Assembly (NCBI GenBank): GCA_002471805.1
Contig: DKQR01000199.1
Location: 8,096 to 20,110 of the forward strand
Direction: 5' to 3'
DNA from: Fidelibacterota bacterium UBA7303
GTDB lineage: Bacteria > Fidelibacterota > Marinisomatia > Marinisomatales > UBA1611
Length of the DNA stretch: 12,015 nt
The notes under the pieces were generated by a model that saw only the letters and a list, made by a program, of their open reading frames with translations, was not told the DNA's origin and made no database searches. The position numbers and the translations under genes were made by a program. This document shows, piece by piece, positions 1 to 8,300 of the stretch (its first letter is position 1; each line of letters starts with the position of its first letter).

Positions 1-281
1 AACCTAAAAATGCTTTGGTGAAGCAGTATAAAAAATTGTTTATGCTTGAGGGAATTGAACTGGAATTTCACGATTCTGCTTTATCCGCGATTGTGGAATT
101 ATCATTGGGACGCAACGCAGGCGCACGGGCACTGCGTTCAGTGATGGAAGAACATCTGCTGGATATCATGTACTACATTCCGGAGATGGAGGGAATTGAA
201 CGGGTTGTGATCACCAAAGAAACAATTTTAAAGGGCAAGGATCCATTATATAAAAACAGCCGTAAGCGGAAATCCGCCTGA
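1..281 (+). CDS. clpX: ATP-dependent Clp protease ATP-binding subunit ClpX, C-terminal part (5' end outside window)
   Basis: This is the C-terminal ~92 residues of ClpX, the AAA+ unfoldase that recognises tagged proteins and feeds them into the ClpP protease chamber in the cytoplasm. The reading frame is already open at base 3 (P-K-N-A-L-V-K-Q-Y), so the TTG at 15 is an internal leucine codon and not a start. Visible are the family's C-terminal small-domain signature (ALVKQYKKLF, then LEGIELEF) and the GARALR motif. The arginine of GAR (codon 126-128) corresponds to the sensor-2 arginine that contacts nucleotide. The tail is short and basic (KNSRKRKSA). ClpX is normally ~410-425 residues, so most of it, including Walker A/B and the zinc domain, lies upstream. 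The gene converges on the M6 protease gene with 31 bases between stop codons. It is a housekeeping gene and probably unrelated to the envelope genes beside it. Confidence 0.95.
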   Translation, partial: PKNALVKQYKKLFMLEGIELEFHDSALSAIVELSLGRNAGARALRSVMEEHLLDIMYYIPEMEGIERVVITKETILKGKDPLYKNSRKRKSA

Positions 282-312
282 TCATGCGCCTCCTTTGAAC
301 CCCAGGATTATT

Positions 313-3003
313 TTATTTCAATAAAGTAACTTTTTTGATCTGCCGGACCTGCCCTGCCTGGAACTCAGTAAAATAAATACCCGCACCCAGATTAGACGCA
401 TTCCATTGCAGTCGATGTGTACCGGCACTATAAATCTGGTCCGTGAGTGTTGTTACCCGGCGACCGGTAATATCATAAATCAAGATTGAAACAGGCGTAT
501 TCATATTTTTAGGTACAGTAAAGACAAATGTGGTACTGGGGTTGAATGGATTCGGATATATATGACGAAGGGCAAATCCGTCCGGTATGACCTGTTCCTG
601 GCCCTGAGCTAAAACTTGATCAATGGTAATGGTGCCGCTGATATCTGGTGATGGGACGCCTGTATTACCCCAGCCATCCATTAAAAGAAAAACCTGGGCA
701 GATATGGTGACCTGGTCATCCAACTGGGCCTGTGCATTGACCATGCCGTTTATTTGAAATAGAGAGTGCGTACCAGGCGCCAACGGTACCGACCAGTTAG
801 AAAAAGCTATGTCCAGATTTGAGCCAATTCCCTGGCTTTCCAATACCCAGTCAGTTGCCAGTCCTGTATGCTCAAGGATGGGTGACCAGAGGCCATTGTT
901 ATTCCAGTCTGTGAAAGGTTCATCACTGTCATAGAGCTGATTGCCGTTCAAGTCTTGGAAGGGTTCATCAGAAAAAGTAATCAAATCAGGTGAAAGGGTA
1001 AACTGCAGCACACCCAGCTGCAGCGGGACGGTGTTTACCAGTGAAACAGAAAATGAAGCACCGCCATTGATAGTCCCTGATCCATTTCCAATATTGAATA
1101 GCTGATCAACGGCAGCGATGGAGAAAGTGCCGAAATCATTGGTAATGATTCCAACTTCATCCCCGGCGGCATTGACCCCATAGGCAATGGGTATGGTGAT
1201 TATTACATCTGTGCTCACACCGGTATTGATTTGAACGGTAAAATCCAAAATGTCACCATTGCCGGCTGTGATCAAAGGGTTAACCAGTGTTATTCGTTGC
1301 GCATCAATAATAATTGAATCAACACTTACCCTAGCTGTGGGTGATACTTCTGTAATGGAAATGATGCCAGGGTTAAAAAACAATTCTAGCTCTAACTCAG
1401 TCATGTCCTGATCATTTGCCAGAGCAATGCTGAAGGTGCCCTGCTGGTTGGTGAGCCCTAATCCGTTACCGATACTGGCTTCAGCGAGAATAATTTCATT
1501 GAGTTCGATATCCAAGGTCATGCTTGGGACAGGATCAGAGATATTATCAATGCGGATCATGGAAATTTCACCATACATACTATGGGTGGAGGGGATGGTT
1601 GTATGGCTGAATTCCCGATTTCCGGTTGTGCCGGGGAATACATCGCCGCCGTCGCTGGGGCCGCCGTTCTCCAGGGCAAAAAGCCCATCTGCCTGTTCCA
1701 GCGCTACCCCATAATAAGGTTCATCATTGTTTGGGGACCATCCGCTTGCTATCGATTCTTTGATATGCCAGATGGTTAAACCCGGCCGGGGCATAAGCGT
1801 GTCGGAACCAATTTTCTGCCTGTTCTCAATGTACCAGTATTCATCATCCACGGTAGGATGCTGCAATTTATAGATGGTATTACTGCTATAAGTTTGTTCG
1901 ACCTCTACACCATCTTGTGAATTTGTGAATTCAATAACATCCACCCAGCCAAGCTCATTTTTGCACCAGCCAATCATGGTGGATGGGTACCAGGGGCTGG
2001 TTCCGGTTGTGCCCCAGGAGCCGCTGGCCATTAGAGCCAATTTTCCTGCACCTGTGGAAGAATAGTCCGTATCATACAAATCAGGGAGGCCCAGGGCATG
2101 GCCAAATTCATGGGCTAATACACCGATGCAAACAAAATTGCCCATCTGCTTTTCCGGATTAATATTGTAACTGCTAATTGTTACACCGTCATAAGTCACT
2201 GCAAGATTTCCCAGGCTGGATTTATGGGACCATATGTTTGTTTCATCTCCTTCTTCCGCGCCGGGTCCGGCATGGGCCAGGTTCAGAGCATCCACATAGC
2301 CATCGCCATCGTTGTCGTAGATGGACCAGTCAAATCCGGCTGCTTCAAGCGAGTCCACCATATTTCTGACCAGGCGCTTGACCCGCTGGTAACCATTATT
2401 GTAGCCATAGTAATCATGGTTATGTTCTGCCGTGAACCAGTCACTGACATCCACGCCGGCAATGAACTGACCGTAGGATATTTCCTTATAGAAATCACGG
2501 AAGCTGCCTGTACTGCTGTAGTTCAAATGAGTGTATCCTTCGTAGTTCATCAAGCTGTCAAATTTGCTGGTTTCATAGGTGGCACCGTAATCAGGAAATT
2601 CGACCAGTATCATGGGAACTCTGAATGTATCATCCCTGGTGCTGTATAGATTGGGAATTGGGGCATCATCTTCCAGGACCAGCGCTTCCGGGATTAATTT
2701 CCCGGTGATACCTGATAGCTGCAGGTTATGATCTGGCTCCGGGTCGATCCCTACCCTCTGGTCACTTGCCAGAAGTTTCTGTCCGTCCACTCCGCTGGTA
2801 TAGACCCACCAGTCAGCCGTATTCTTCACAATGGACCAGCCATGATATTCGTACCAGTTTCTCAGGTGGTTGCCGCGGATAAATATATTTAATTCCATTC
2901 CAGTGGGCTGTCTGACAGTGAACGGTGTGGGACTGGCCAGATCACCAAGAAGAATAGTAAATAACGATAGAAATATAAAGGTTGGATATATTATATTTTT
3001 CAT
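313..3003 (-). CDS. Secreted M6-family (immune inhibitor A-like) zinc metalloprotease with cohesin-like repeats and T9SS type A sorting domain
   Basis: Predicted exported peptidase. A hydrophobic signal peptide covers about residues 1-24. Residues ~33-90 resemble the N-terminal region usual in M6 peptidases (GMELNIFIRGN, then an aromatic-rich stretch). The catalytic domain follows: DNDGDGYVDAL at ~230 with AHAGPGAEEG just after it, the zinc site HEFGHALGLPD with H298, E299, H302 and D308 (HExxHxxGxxD), and a Met-containing turn near M325 (LMASGSWG). Residues ~505-795 hold two cohesin-like beta repeats that each begin IGNGxGxxN. Residues 816-896 form a T9SS type A sorting domain (YPNPFNPSTT, SILIYDITGRRV, GAGIYF, final KKVTLLK), which implies export through T9SS and cleavage of the tail. 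All zinc-site residues are present, so the enzyme looks intact. The start is ATG 3003; no Shine-Dalgarno is evident upstream. It is transcribed divergently from the three-gene operon. The substrate is unknown; the family degrades extracellular proteins. Confidence 0.9.
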   Translation of the reverse strand: MKNIIYPTFIFLSLFTILLGDLASPTPFTVRQPTGMELNIFIRGNHLRNWYEYHGWSIVKNTADWWVYTSGVDGQKLLASDQRVGIDPEPDHNLQLSGITGKLIPEALVLEDDAPIPNLYSTRDDTFRVPMILVEFPDYGATYETSKFDSLMNYEGYTHLNYSSTGSFRDFYKEISYGQFIAGVDVSDWFTAEHNHDYYGYNNGYQRVKRLVRNMVDSLEAAGFDWSIYDNDGDGYVDALNLAHAGPGAEEGDETNIWSHKSSLGNLAVTYDGVTISSYNINPEKQMGNFVCIGVLAHEFGHALGLPDLYDTDYSSTGAGKLALMASGSWGTTGTSPWYPSTMIGWCKNELGWVDVIEFTNSQDGVEVEQTYSSNTIYKLQHPTVDDEYWYIENRQKIGSDTLMPRPGLTIWHIKESIASGWSPNNDEPYYGVALEQADGLFALENGGPSDGGDVFPGTTGNREFSHTTIPSTHSMYGEISMIRIDNISDPVPSMTLDIELNEIILAEASIGNGLGLTNQQGTFSIALANDQDMTELELELFFNPGIISITEVSPTARVSVDSIIIDAQRITLVNPLITAGNGDILDFTVQINTGVSTDVIITIPIAYGVNAAGDEVGIITNDFGTFSIAAVDQLFNIGNGSGTINGGASFSVSLVNTVPLQLGVLQFTLSPDLITFSDEPFQDLNGNQLYDSDEPFTDWNNNGLWSPILEHTGLATDWVLESQGIGSNLDIAFSNWSVPLAPGTHSLFQINGMVNAQAQLDDQVTISAQVFLLMDGWGNTGVPSPDISGTITIDQVLAQGQEQVIPDGFALRHIYPNPFNPSTTFVFTVPKNMNTPVSILIYDITGRRVTTLTDQIYSAGTHRLQWNASNLGAGIYFTEFQAGQVRQIKKVTLLK
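619..1491 (-). repeat. Two tandem cohesin-like repeats in the M6 protease
   Basis: Residues ~505-632 and ~633-795 of the protease share an opening pattern: IGNGLGLTNQQGTFSIALAN in the first, IGNGSGTINGGASFSVSLVN in the second. Each continues with alternating hydrophobic beta-strand patterns (for example LELELFFNPGIISI against LGVLQFTLSPDLITF), as in cohesin-type jelly-roll domains. The second copy is longer because an Asp-rich loop module is inserted after its early strands. The boundaries are approximate. Assignment to the cohesin-like fold is by pattern, not by a profile search. Confidence 0.6.
881..969 (-). repeat. Asp/Asn-rich calcium-loop-like module inside the second cohesin-like repeat
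   Basis: Residues ~679-708 of the protease read as two adjacent loops, DLNGNQLYDSDEPF followed by TDWNNNGLWSP. These are the same DxNxNGxxD...EPF/TDxNxNGxW pattern that recurs in the lipoprotein and the receptor on the other side of the intergenic region. The Asp/Asn spacing resembles EF-hand-like or thrombospondin-3-like calcium loops; calcium binding is inferred. Confidence 0.6.
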
Positions 3004-3131
3004 ATTCGATAACTATTGGAATTTAATGATTCAAAAACAAAACTATTCTTTAAAATCATAACGATTTGTGTGAATTAAACACCTAAATTGAATACTTTGT
3101 ATTGAATATTTACCCATCATTAAATAACTCC
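3004..3131. promoter_or_regulatory. Divergent intergenic region, presumed promoters for the protease gene and the three-gene operon
   Basis: This 128-base AT-rich gap separates the two divergent starts (ATG 3003 on minus, ATG 3132 on plus), so both promoters must lie here or just inside the genes. On the minus strand, TAGTTTTG (3045 down to 3038) matches the Bacteroidota-type -7 element TAnnTTTG and would give a leader of about 30 bases; no matching -33 element is clear. On the plus strand there is only a near match (TACTTTG at 3093-3099), lying between two direct copies of ATTGAATA (3087-3094 and 3101-3108). Neither start has a convincing Shine-Dalgarno sequence. The presence of promoters follows from gene geometry; the exact elements are weakly supported. 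Confidence 0.45.
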
Positions 3132-5393
3132 ATGGATAAGAAAAGATTATTCTTTATTATTTTCGCAGGTGTTTTTGGATTCACCCAGTGGGGATGTGAA
3201 AACCCTGAAAATGACCAGGCTGAATTAACTTCAACTTCAAATAATACTCTTGGCAGCCCTTCTGTAGGAAATGGGCAAACTGGTCAAGTCTCTGATTATT
3301 TTTACAATTTTGAAAATGATATTAATGCTAGTTTTTATCGGTTCCATCCATCGATACTGGGATATGACTATGAAAAGTATTACGGCTTATTCCAGAAAGA
3401 TCCGCCCGCTATGTCATACAGAACCTTTCCAGATTATCTGGTTACCATGGAACCAGATGATGCCCCAGAATACACTCGAAGGTATTACATTGATTCCCTT
3501 TCTGTACAGGATTCCATCGTTCCCGATTCTGTTTTGATCACATCTACACAGTTTAAAAATCTTGAATTACTGGAGTGGGACCTGGATGCCGAACCTTCAC
3601 AGCAGCGATACCAGCTGAGAAATTCAAACTGGATCCAGAGTGATACAATGATCCATTATGAGGAAACCTTTGACGTGAGTGCCTACCGTGCCGTGGTTGA
3701 TACACCATTCATTGAAACCGGGATTCTCTTTGTGGATTCGTCGGAATGGAAGGATACAAATTATGTTTTTATGGCAGATGAACAGATCCGATTCACCGCC
3801 ACATTTGATTTCATCCGCCAACAGTTAAGCTTGGACTCACTTGTATTTAGAGAAAATACTGATTGTAATGACAATGGCGAGTGGGATCAGCATGAAGAAC
3901 AGATCGAAGATTATAATAATGATGGGAAATACCAGGTTCTATATGAATATACCGACCAGAATAACAATGGTGTCTACGACGAAGGTACAGACATCATTAT
4001 TGCAGATTATAATGCAGATGGTATTTATGGCGTTGTCTATGAATTTGAGGACAGAGGCAACGGGTTGTGGGACCCTGCGGAAGTTTGGTATGATATTAAC
4101 GAAGATGGCCAGTATGATCTCAATGAACCCTATGAAGATCGGAACTGTAATGAAAAATGGGATGGATCCGAATCTTTTACAGATGCCAATGCAAACAACA
4201 CCTATGATGATGGTGAGGAGTTTGTCGATAGTGGCAATCGTCTTTACGATGCTACTGAAGGATTTACATTGAAGGATATTGACGGCGACGGTGTTCCGGA
4301 TAAACTACTGTATACCATTCAAGATAAACCCGCAAACTTGTTGGTGGATTGGTCCGATCAGGAAAACCCTGTTGTACTCCTGGAAATTTCATTAAATGAT
4401 GATTTAACAGACAGGTGGGGTAATGTATACACTGATATCATTGAAGAAGTTGATTTCTTGGATTTCAAGCAGCAGTATGTGAATGACGTCGATTCCGTAG
4501 TGACTCTGTATACCCGTAAAAAAGTTGGGCACATTAAGCATCATGACCAGTTTCCGGAAGATTATTTCATCACCAAATCAGAATGGACTACTGCCAGCGG
4601 CGGCGTGGAGGAACGACACTATAATTACCAGATATTTTATGAGCAAAATCACGTCAATCAGGTAGTTTACCCGGCATATTTTTTACCTATAGGGTTTTAT
4701 TTCAGCCCCGGTGAGATCCAGGATGGGTTCTGGCACAAACGACAGCTAGAGAGTGAAGTATTGTATTTTACATCCAATGGTACTATTCGGGATGGTGAGC
4801 AGGTAGATACCGCTTATTATGACACCACTGCCATTGCGATCTATTTTGTAGAAAAATCTTATACTGTGGAAACTTCCCAGGCCACGGTGCCTGCTGCCAG
4901 AAAACGTTATGAGAATGATGGTTCGGGAACATTTACCTGTCTTTTCGACAACTCGATGGTGACCGATCCGGAAGAATGTCCGGCAGTGGATACTACCTTT
5001 AGTGACTGTTTTAAGGTAACCCGTCTTCTGACTATGACCATGCTGGGTTCGGGGGTACAGTTTGGTCAGCGAACCGAATCCTGGCTTGCTAATGGATATG
5101 GGGTTGTTAAAAGTGAGGTTCATGTACGCTGGACCGAGCATCCCTATATGAGTGATTTAACTTACAACGGCACCCCGGATAGTTCGAACCAGGCCTGGGT
5201 TGGATTGAATCGTCTAGAACTGGCATCTATCCAGCAAAGCAGTCAGAATGGTATCTTCAAAAGATTAACCCATCCGGCCCAAGTCATTCAACTTCGGGAT
5301 ATCGCGAACCATCCTGATTTTGATTATGACCCCTTTCGGATCAGCACCCAGGCAGGCATTCATACTATCAACCTAAGGGAGTTCGCGGAATAA
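3132..5393 (+). CDS. Large putative lipoprotein with an array of ~10 Asp/Asn/Gly-rich calcium-loop-like repeats; function unknown
   Basis: I chose ATG 3132 (753 residues) over an in-frame TTG at 3102, because ATG 3132 starts directly into an export signal: MDKKR, then a hydrophobic core, then C22. The cysteine context (TQWGC) is a relaxed lipobox, so lipidation is likely but not certain. Residues ~25-243 are an unrecognised, strand-rich region with many Tyr, Asp and Ser. Residues 244-390 hold the repeat array (separate entry), ending in DIDGDGVPD. The remaining ~360 residues are again beta-rich. Near residues 625-660 the pattern DCFKVTRLLTMTML ... ESWLANGYGVVKSEV resembles the last strands of periplasmic half-barrel lipoproteins, where a phrase like 'GVGLVK' is common; this is a weak impression. 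It is the first gene of the operon, and its TAA overlaps the receptor ATG by one base, so close co-expression with the receptor is likely. A surface or periplasmic partner of the receptor is the best inference. Confidence 0.8.
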   Translation: MDKKRLFFIIFAGVFGFTQWGCENPENDQAELTSTSNNTLGSPSVGNGQTGQVSDYFYNFENDINASFYRFHPSILGYDYEKYYGLFQKDPPAMSYRTFPDYLVTMEPDDAPEYTRRYYIDSLSVQDSIVPDSVLITSTQFKNLELLEWDLDAEPSQQRYQLRNSNWIQSDTMIHYEETFDVSAYRAVVDTPFIETGILFVDSSEWKDTNYVFMADEQIRFTATFDFIRQQLSLDSLVFRENTDCNDNGEWDQHEEQIEDYNNDGKYQVLYEYTDQNNNGVYDEGTDIIIADYNADGIYGVVYEFEDRGNGLWDPAEVWYDINEDGQYDLNEPYEDRNCNEKWDGSESFTDANANNTYDDGEEFVDSGNRLYDATEGFTLKDIDGDGVPDKLLYTIQDKPANLLVDWSDQENPVVLLEISLNDDLTDRWGNVYTDIIEEVDFLDFKQQYVNDVDSVVTLYTRKKVGHIKHHDQFPEDYFITKSEWTTASGGVEERHYNYQIFYEQNHVNQVVYPAYFLPIGFYFSPGEIQDGFWHKRQLESEVLYFTSNGTIRDGEQVDTAYYDTTAIAIYFVEKSYTVETSQATVPAARKRYENDGSGTFTCLFDNSMVTDPEECPAVDTTFSDCFKVTRLLTMTMLGSGVQFGQRTESWLANGYGVVKSEVHVRWTEHPYMSDLTYNGTPDSSNQAWVGLNRLELASIQQSSQNGIFKRLTHPAQVIQLRDIANHPDFDYDPFRISTQAGIHTINLREFAE
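3861..4301 (+). repeat. Array of about ten ~15-residue DxNxDGxYD-type modules
   Basis: Residues 244-390 of the lipoprotein split into successive units of 13-16 residues. Their cores read DCNDNGEWD, DYNNDGKYQ, DQNNNGVYD, DYNADGIYG, DRGNGLWD, DINEDGQYD, DRNCNEKWD, DANANNTYD, DSGNRLYD and DIDGDGVPD. Most are followed by an acidic residue and an aromatic (EY, EF, EPY, ESF, EEF). Spaced Asp/Asn/Gly followed by an aromatic and Asp is typical of EF-hand-like, dockerin or thrombospondin-3 calcium loops. The units have diverged at DNA level, so this is an old array and not a recent tandem duplication. Metal binding is inferred. Confidence 0.8.
5375..5381 (+). promoter_or_regulatory. Probable ribosome-binding site for the receptor gene
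   Basis: AAGGGAG lies 11 bases before ATG 5393, inside the 3' end of the lipoprotein gene. It supports the TAATG start. With the one-base overlap, it suggests that ribosomes ending the lipoprotein can reinitiate on the receptor. Confidence 0.5.
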
Positions 5394-8300
5394 TGAGACA
5401 AAAATTATTTCTAATATTTTTCATTTATTGTTCTTATTTGAATGGAGGAACAGATGGAACCATACGCGGTAAGGTTACGGATATAGATGGTGTTCCGATG
5501 CCTGGGGCCAACATATATATTCCTGCCATAAGTATGGGTGCAGCAGCAGATTTAAATGGTAATTATATCATCCTCAATGTTCCTGTAGATGATTATGATG
5601 TTGTGGTTCAGATGATGGGTTATCAGAAGCAAACCATAAAAGAAGTCAGAGTCATGATGGATCAGACTGTCTGGCTGAATTTCACTTTAAATGAGGCAAA
5701 TGTCGAATTGGAGGAAGTGGTAATCCTGGGTGAACGCCCGCTAGTTGAAAAAGGTGCAACATCAAAAAAAGTAACGGTAGCCAAAGAGGCGATCCAGGCT
5801 TTGCCTATTCGCGACTTAACGGATCTTTATACCCTGCAATCCGGTGTAGTTAAAATAGAAAGCAGAACCAGGGGAGTCCCTGATAATGAAGAACGGGGCT
5901 TAGAAGAAATTCACGTGCGGGGTGGACGATCTGGGCAGATTGCCTACATGATGGATGGTATGTATCTGCGCAACCCGATTTATGGCGGTATCGGTTCCGG
6001 GACCCGATTAAATATTTTTGCTGTGAAGGAATTTGATTTTCAGCAGGGCGGATTTAACGCTGAATATGGTGATGCTCAATCAGCAGTTTCTAACTACCAT
6101 ACCAATTCAGGAGGGAAAGACATTGAGTATCATTTTCGATATGAAACCAGTCAGGTTGGTTCCATGCTCAATATTCTTGCTGATTCAAGAAACAAAGATG
6201 CAACAAGAAATTTTGATAAAATACGCGGTTATAATGACTATATGTTTGGTGTTGGCGGACCTATACTAGGCCTGCCTAAGCTTTTTTTCTGGGTTTCCGG
6301 GCAATATAGCAGCGAAGATTATTACGATGTATTTGAATTCGACGATAAAGTTTATCAGGGACGGAAAATATTCCTAAATGAAGGGGATGTAAATCTGGAT
6401 ACCCTGAATATGAATAAAAGTAATTTAGTCAGCCCCTGGGATGATGTGGCGGGATTCCGGGGCTTTGGGTTCACAAAAACATGGGATATTTTTGCCAAAT
6501 TAACCTATAAATTTTCGAATAAACTTCGTATTAATGGAAATTATTGGCAGGTAGCAAACCACCGTCAGTCTTTCAACCCACGATATTTATACTGGAATGG
6601 AGGCCAGCAGGAGCTTTTCAGGGATACCTACCGTTACAATTTCGAACTCAATCATTCTCTCACACCGCGTACATTTTATACATTGCGGTTCTCTAATTTT
6701 ACTCAGGATCAGTTCCAGGGTGTGCGCTGGCGGGACAACGACGGCGATGGCTATCCCAACTGGTTTGAATGGCGCCATCCCGCGGGCCCCGGAGGCTTAG
6801 GAGGCTGGATCAAAGAAATTTCTGATCCTGATAATCCCTTTGTTGTACCCTACACCATTGGCGAAGATGGTGATACGGTCCGTTATACAATGGTGGATGA
6901 CCGCAGCGGCTGGTATTATGGTGCTGTGCCTGGTCTCTACAACTGGGACCTCGCAGAAGATTGGGATGATGTAGATCAGAATGGAATCTGGGATGAAGGT
7001 GAACTATGGACCGATTCAAATAGTAATGGTATCTGGGATGGCCCAGCACTGGTTCAGGAGGCTATTAATAGGGATGGCAGTTACTGGTTAACACCTGAGA
7101 TGTATGAGAGTTATGAGGACTTTCTGGATGCATGGCACATATATTATCAATGGGACAATGTTCCAGGGTATGACTACTTTCCTATTTACACGGGAGCACC
7201 GGATGATCCGTATTATTTTACGTCTACTCCGGAGTTTGAATATTGGGATGAAGGCAGTGCGTTCGGAGGACATGATAATTTTTTTGCTGACTCACAGGCG
7301 GAAACGGATGAAGTGCGCTTTGACATTACATCACAATTGACGGATCAATGGAAAATTCGTACTGGTCTGGACTATAAGTACCACAAGCTGAATTTTTTCG
7401 AAGTCAAGTATCCCTGGCTCGGGGCCGGGGCATTTGTACAAACGTTTGCAGAGTACTGGAATGATTCGGGTCCCGATGGACTGGTGCTTGGGGATGAAGG
7501 CTATGTGGAAGCAGATGCCGGGGAAGGGAACAATGTATGGGATCCAGGTGAAACTTTTACGGATGCCAATGGTAATGGGAGTTGGGATGAATTCAGGCAA
7601 CCAAAGGAGTTCAATGTATATATCCAAAATACATTTGAAGTCCCCTGGATGGTTATCAACTATGGTATCCGGGCTGATTTTGTTAATTATAATACCCAGA
7701 TATGGGCGGATACTGCGGGGAACTATAGTCCCGGCCGCCCCTGGTTTTTTTCCGATCTAAATAATAACGATAGGTGGGATGCGGGCGAAAAGGCTTCAGA
7801 TCTTTCTGGTCTGGCCAGGCAGAAGGTTTTTTTAAAAGATTCGGGCTGGAATTATAAGATCAGCCCCCGGATTGGGTTCAGCCATGTTATCACGGATAAA
7901 TCAACCTTTACATTCAGCTATGGGTTGTATATGCAAAATCCGATCTATCAGGATGTCTACCTAAATACGAACCGTCTGGAAAATCCGGAAGAATTATTTG
8001 AAGAGAGTGAGCAAAGCGTAGTTGGTAATGCAACCCTGGGTGCTGAAAAGACTCAGGAATACTCCGCAGGTCTTAATGTGCAGGTGGGAAGAAGCTGGAA
8101 ATATTCCATTATGGCCTGGGTGAAAGATATGGATCAGATGACAAGATACAATCATCAGCGTTCTGGAGTATATACCTACAGTGTCGGAGCCAATGGGGAT
8201 TATGGCAGTGCCAAGGGCATTGATATTGACCTGGAATGGCGGGGCCGAATGTTTGGTTCAAAACTGCAGTATGGCAATATGATAACAAAACAAAATTCTG

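Noticed and set aside
266..277. GCGG-AAAT-CCGC palindrome at the clpX end as a terminator
   Set aside because: The stem is only four to five pairs. There is no T-run after it on the plus strand, and on the minus strand the T-run comes about nine bases later. Too weak to call for either gene.
15..281. Small independent gene starting at TTG 15
   Set aside because: The frame is open to the window edge, and the residues before TTG continue the ClpX sequence, so this is the 3' end of clpX.
881..969. True dockerin in the protease
   Set aside because: The loops are not followed by the helices of a dockerin and lie inside a beta-rich repeat, so only a calcium-loop-like module is claimed.
2224..2649. 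141-codon plus-strand open frame opposite the protease
   Set aside because: It is antisense to the conserved catalytic domain of the protease, has no recognisable domain or ribosome-binding site, and its composition is that of a complement frame.
3841..4272. 143-codon plus-strand frame overlapping the repeat array in another phase
   Set aside because: It is Met/Ile-rich low-complexity sequence caused by the repeated GAT/AAT/GGT codons of the real frame.
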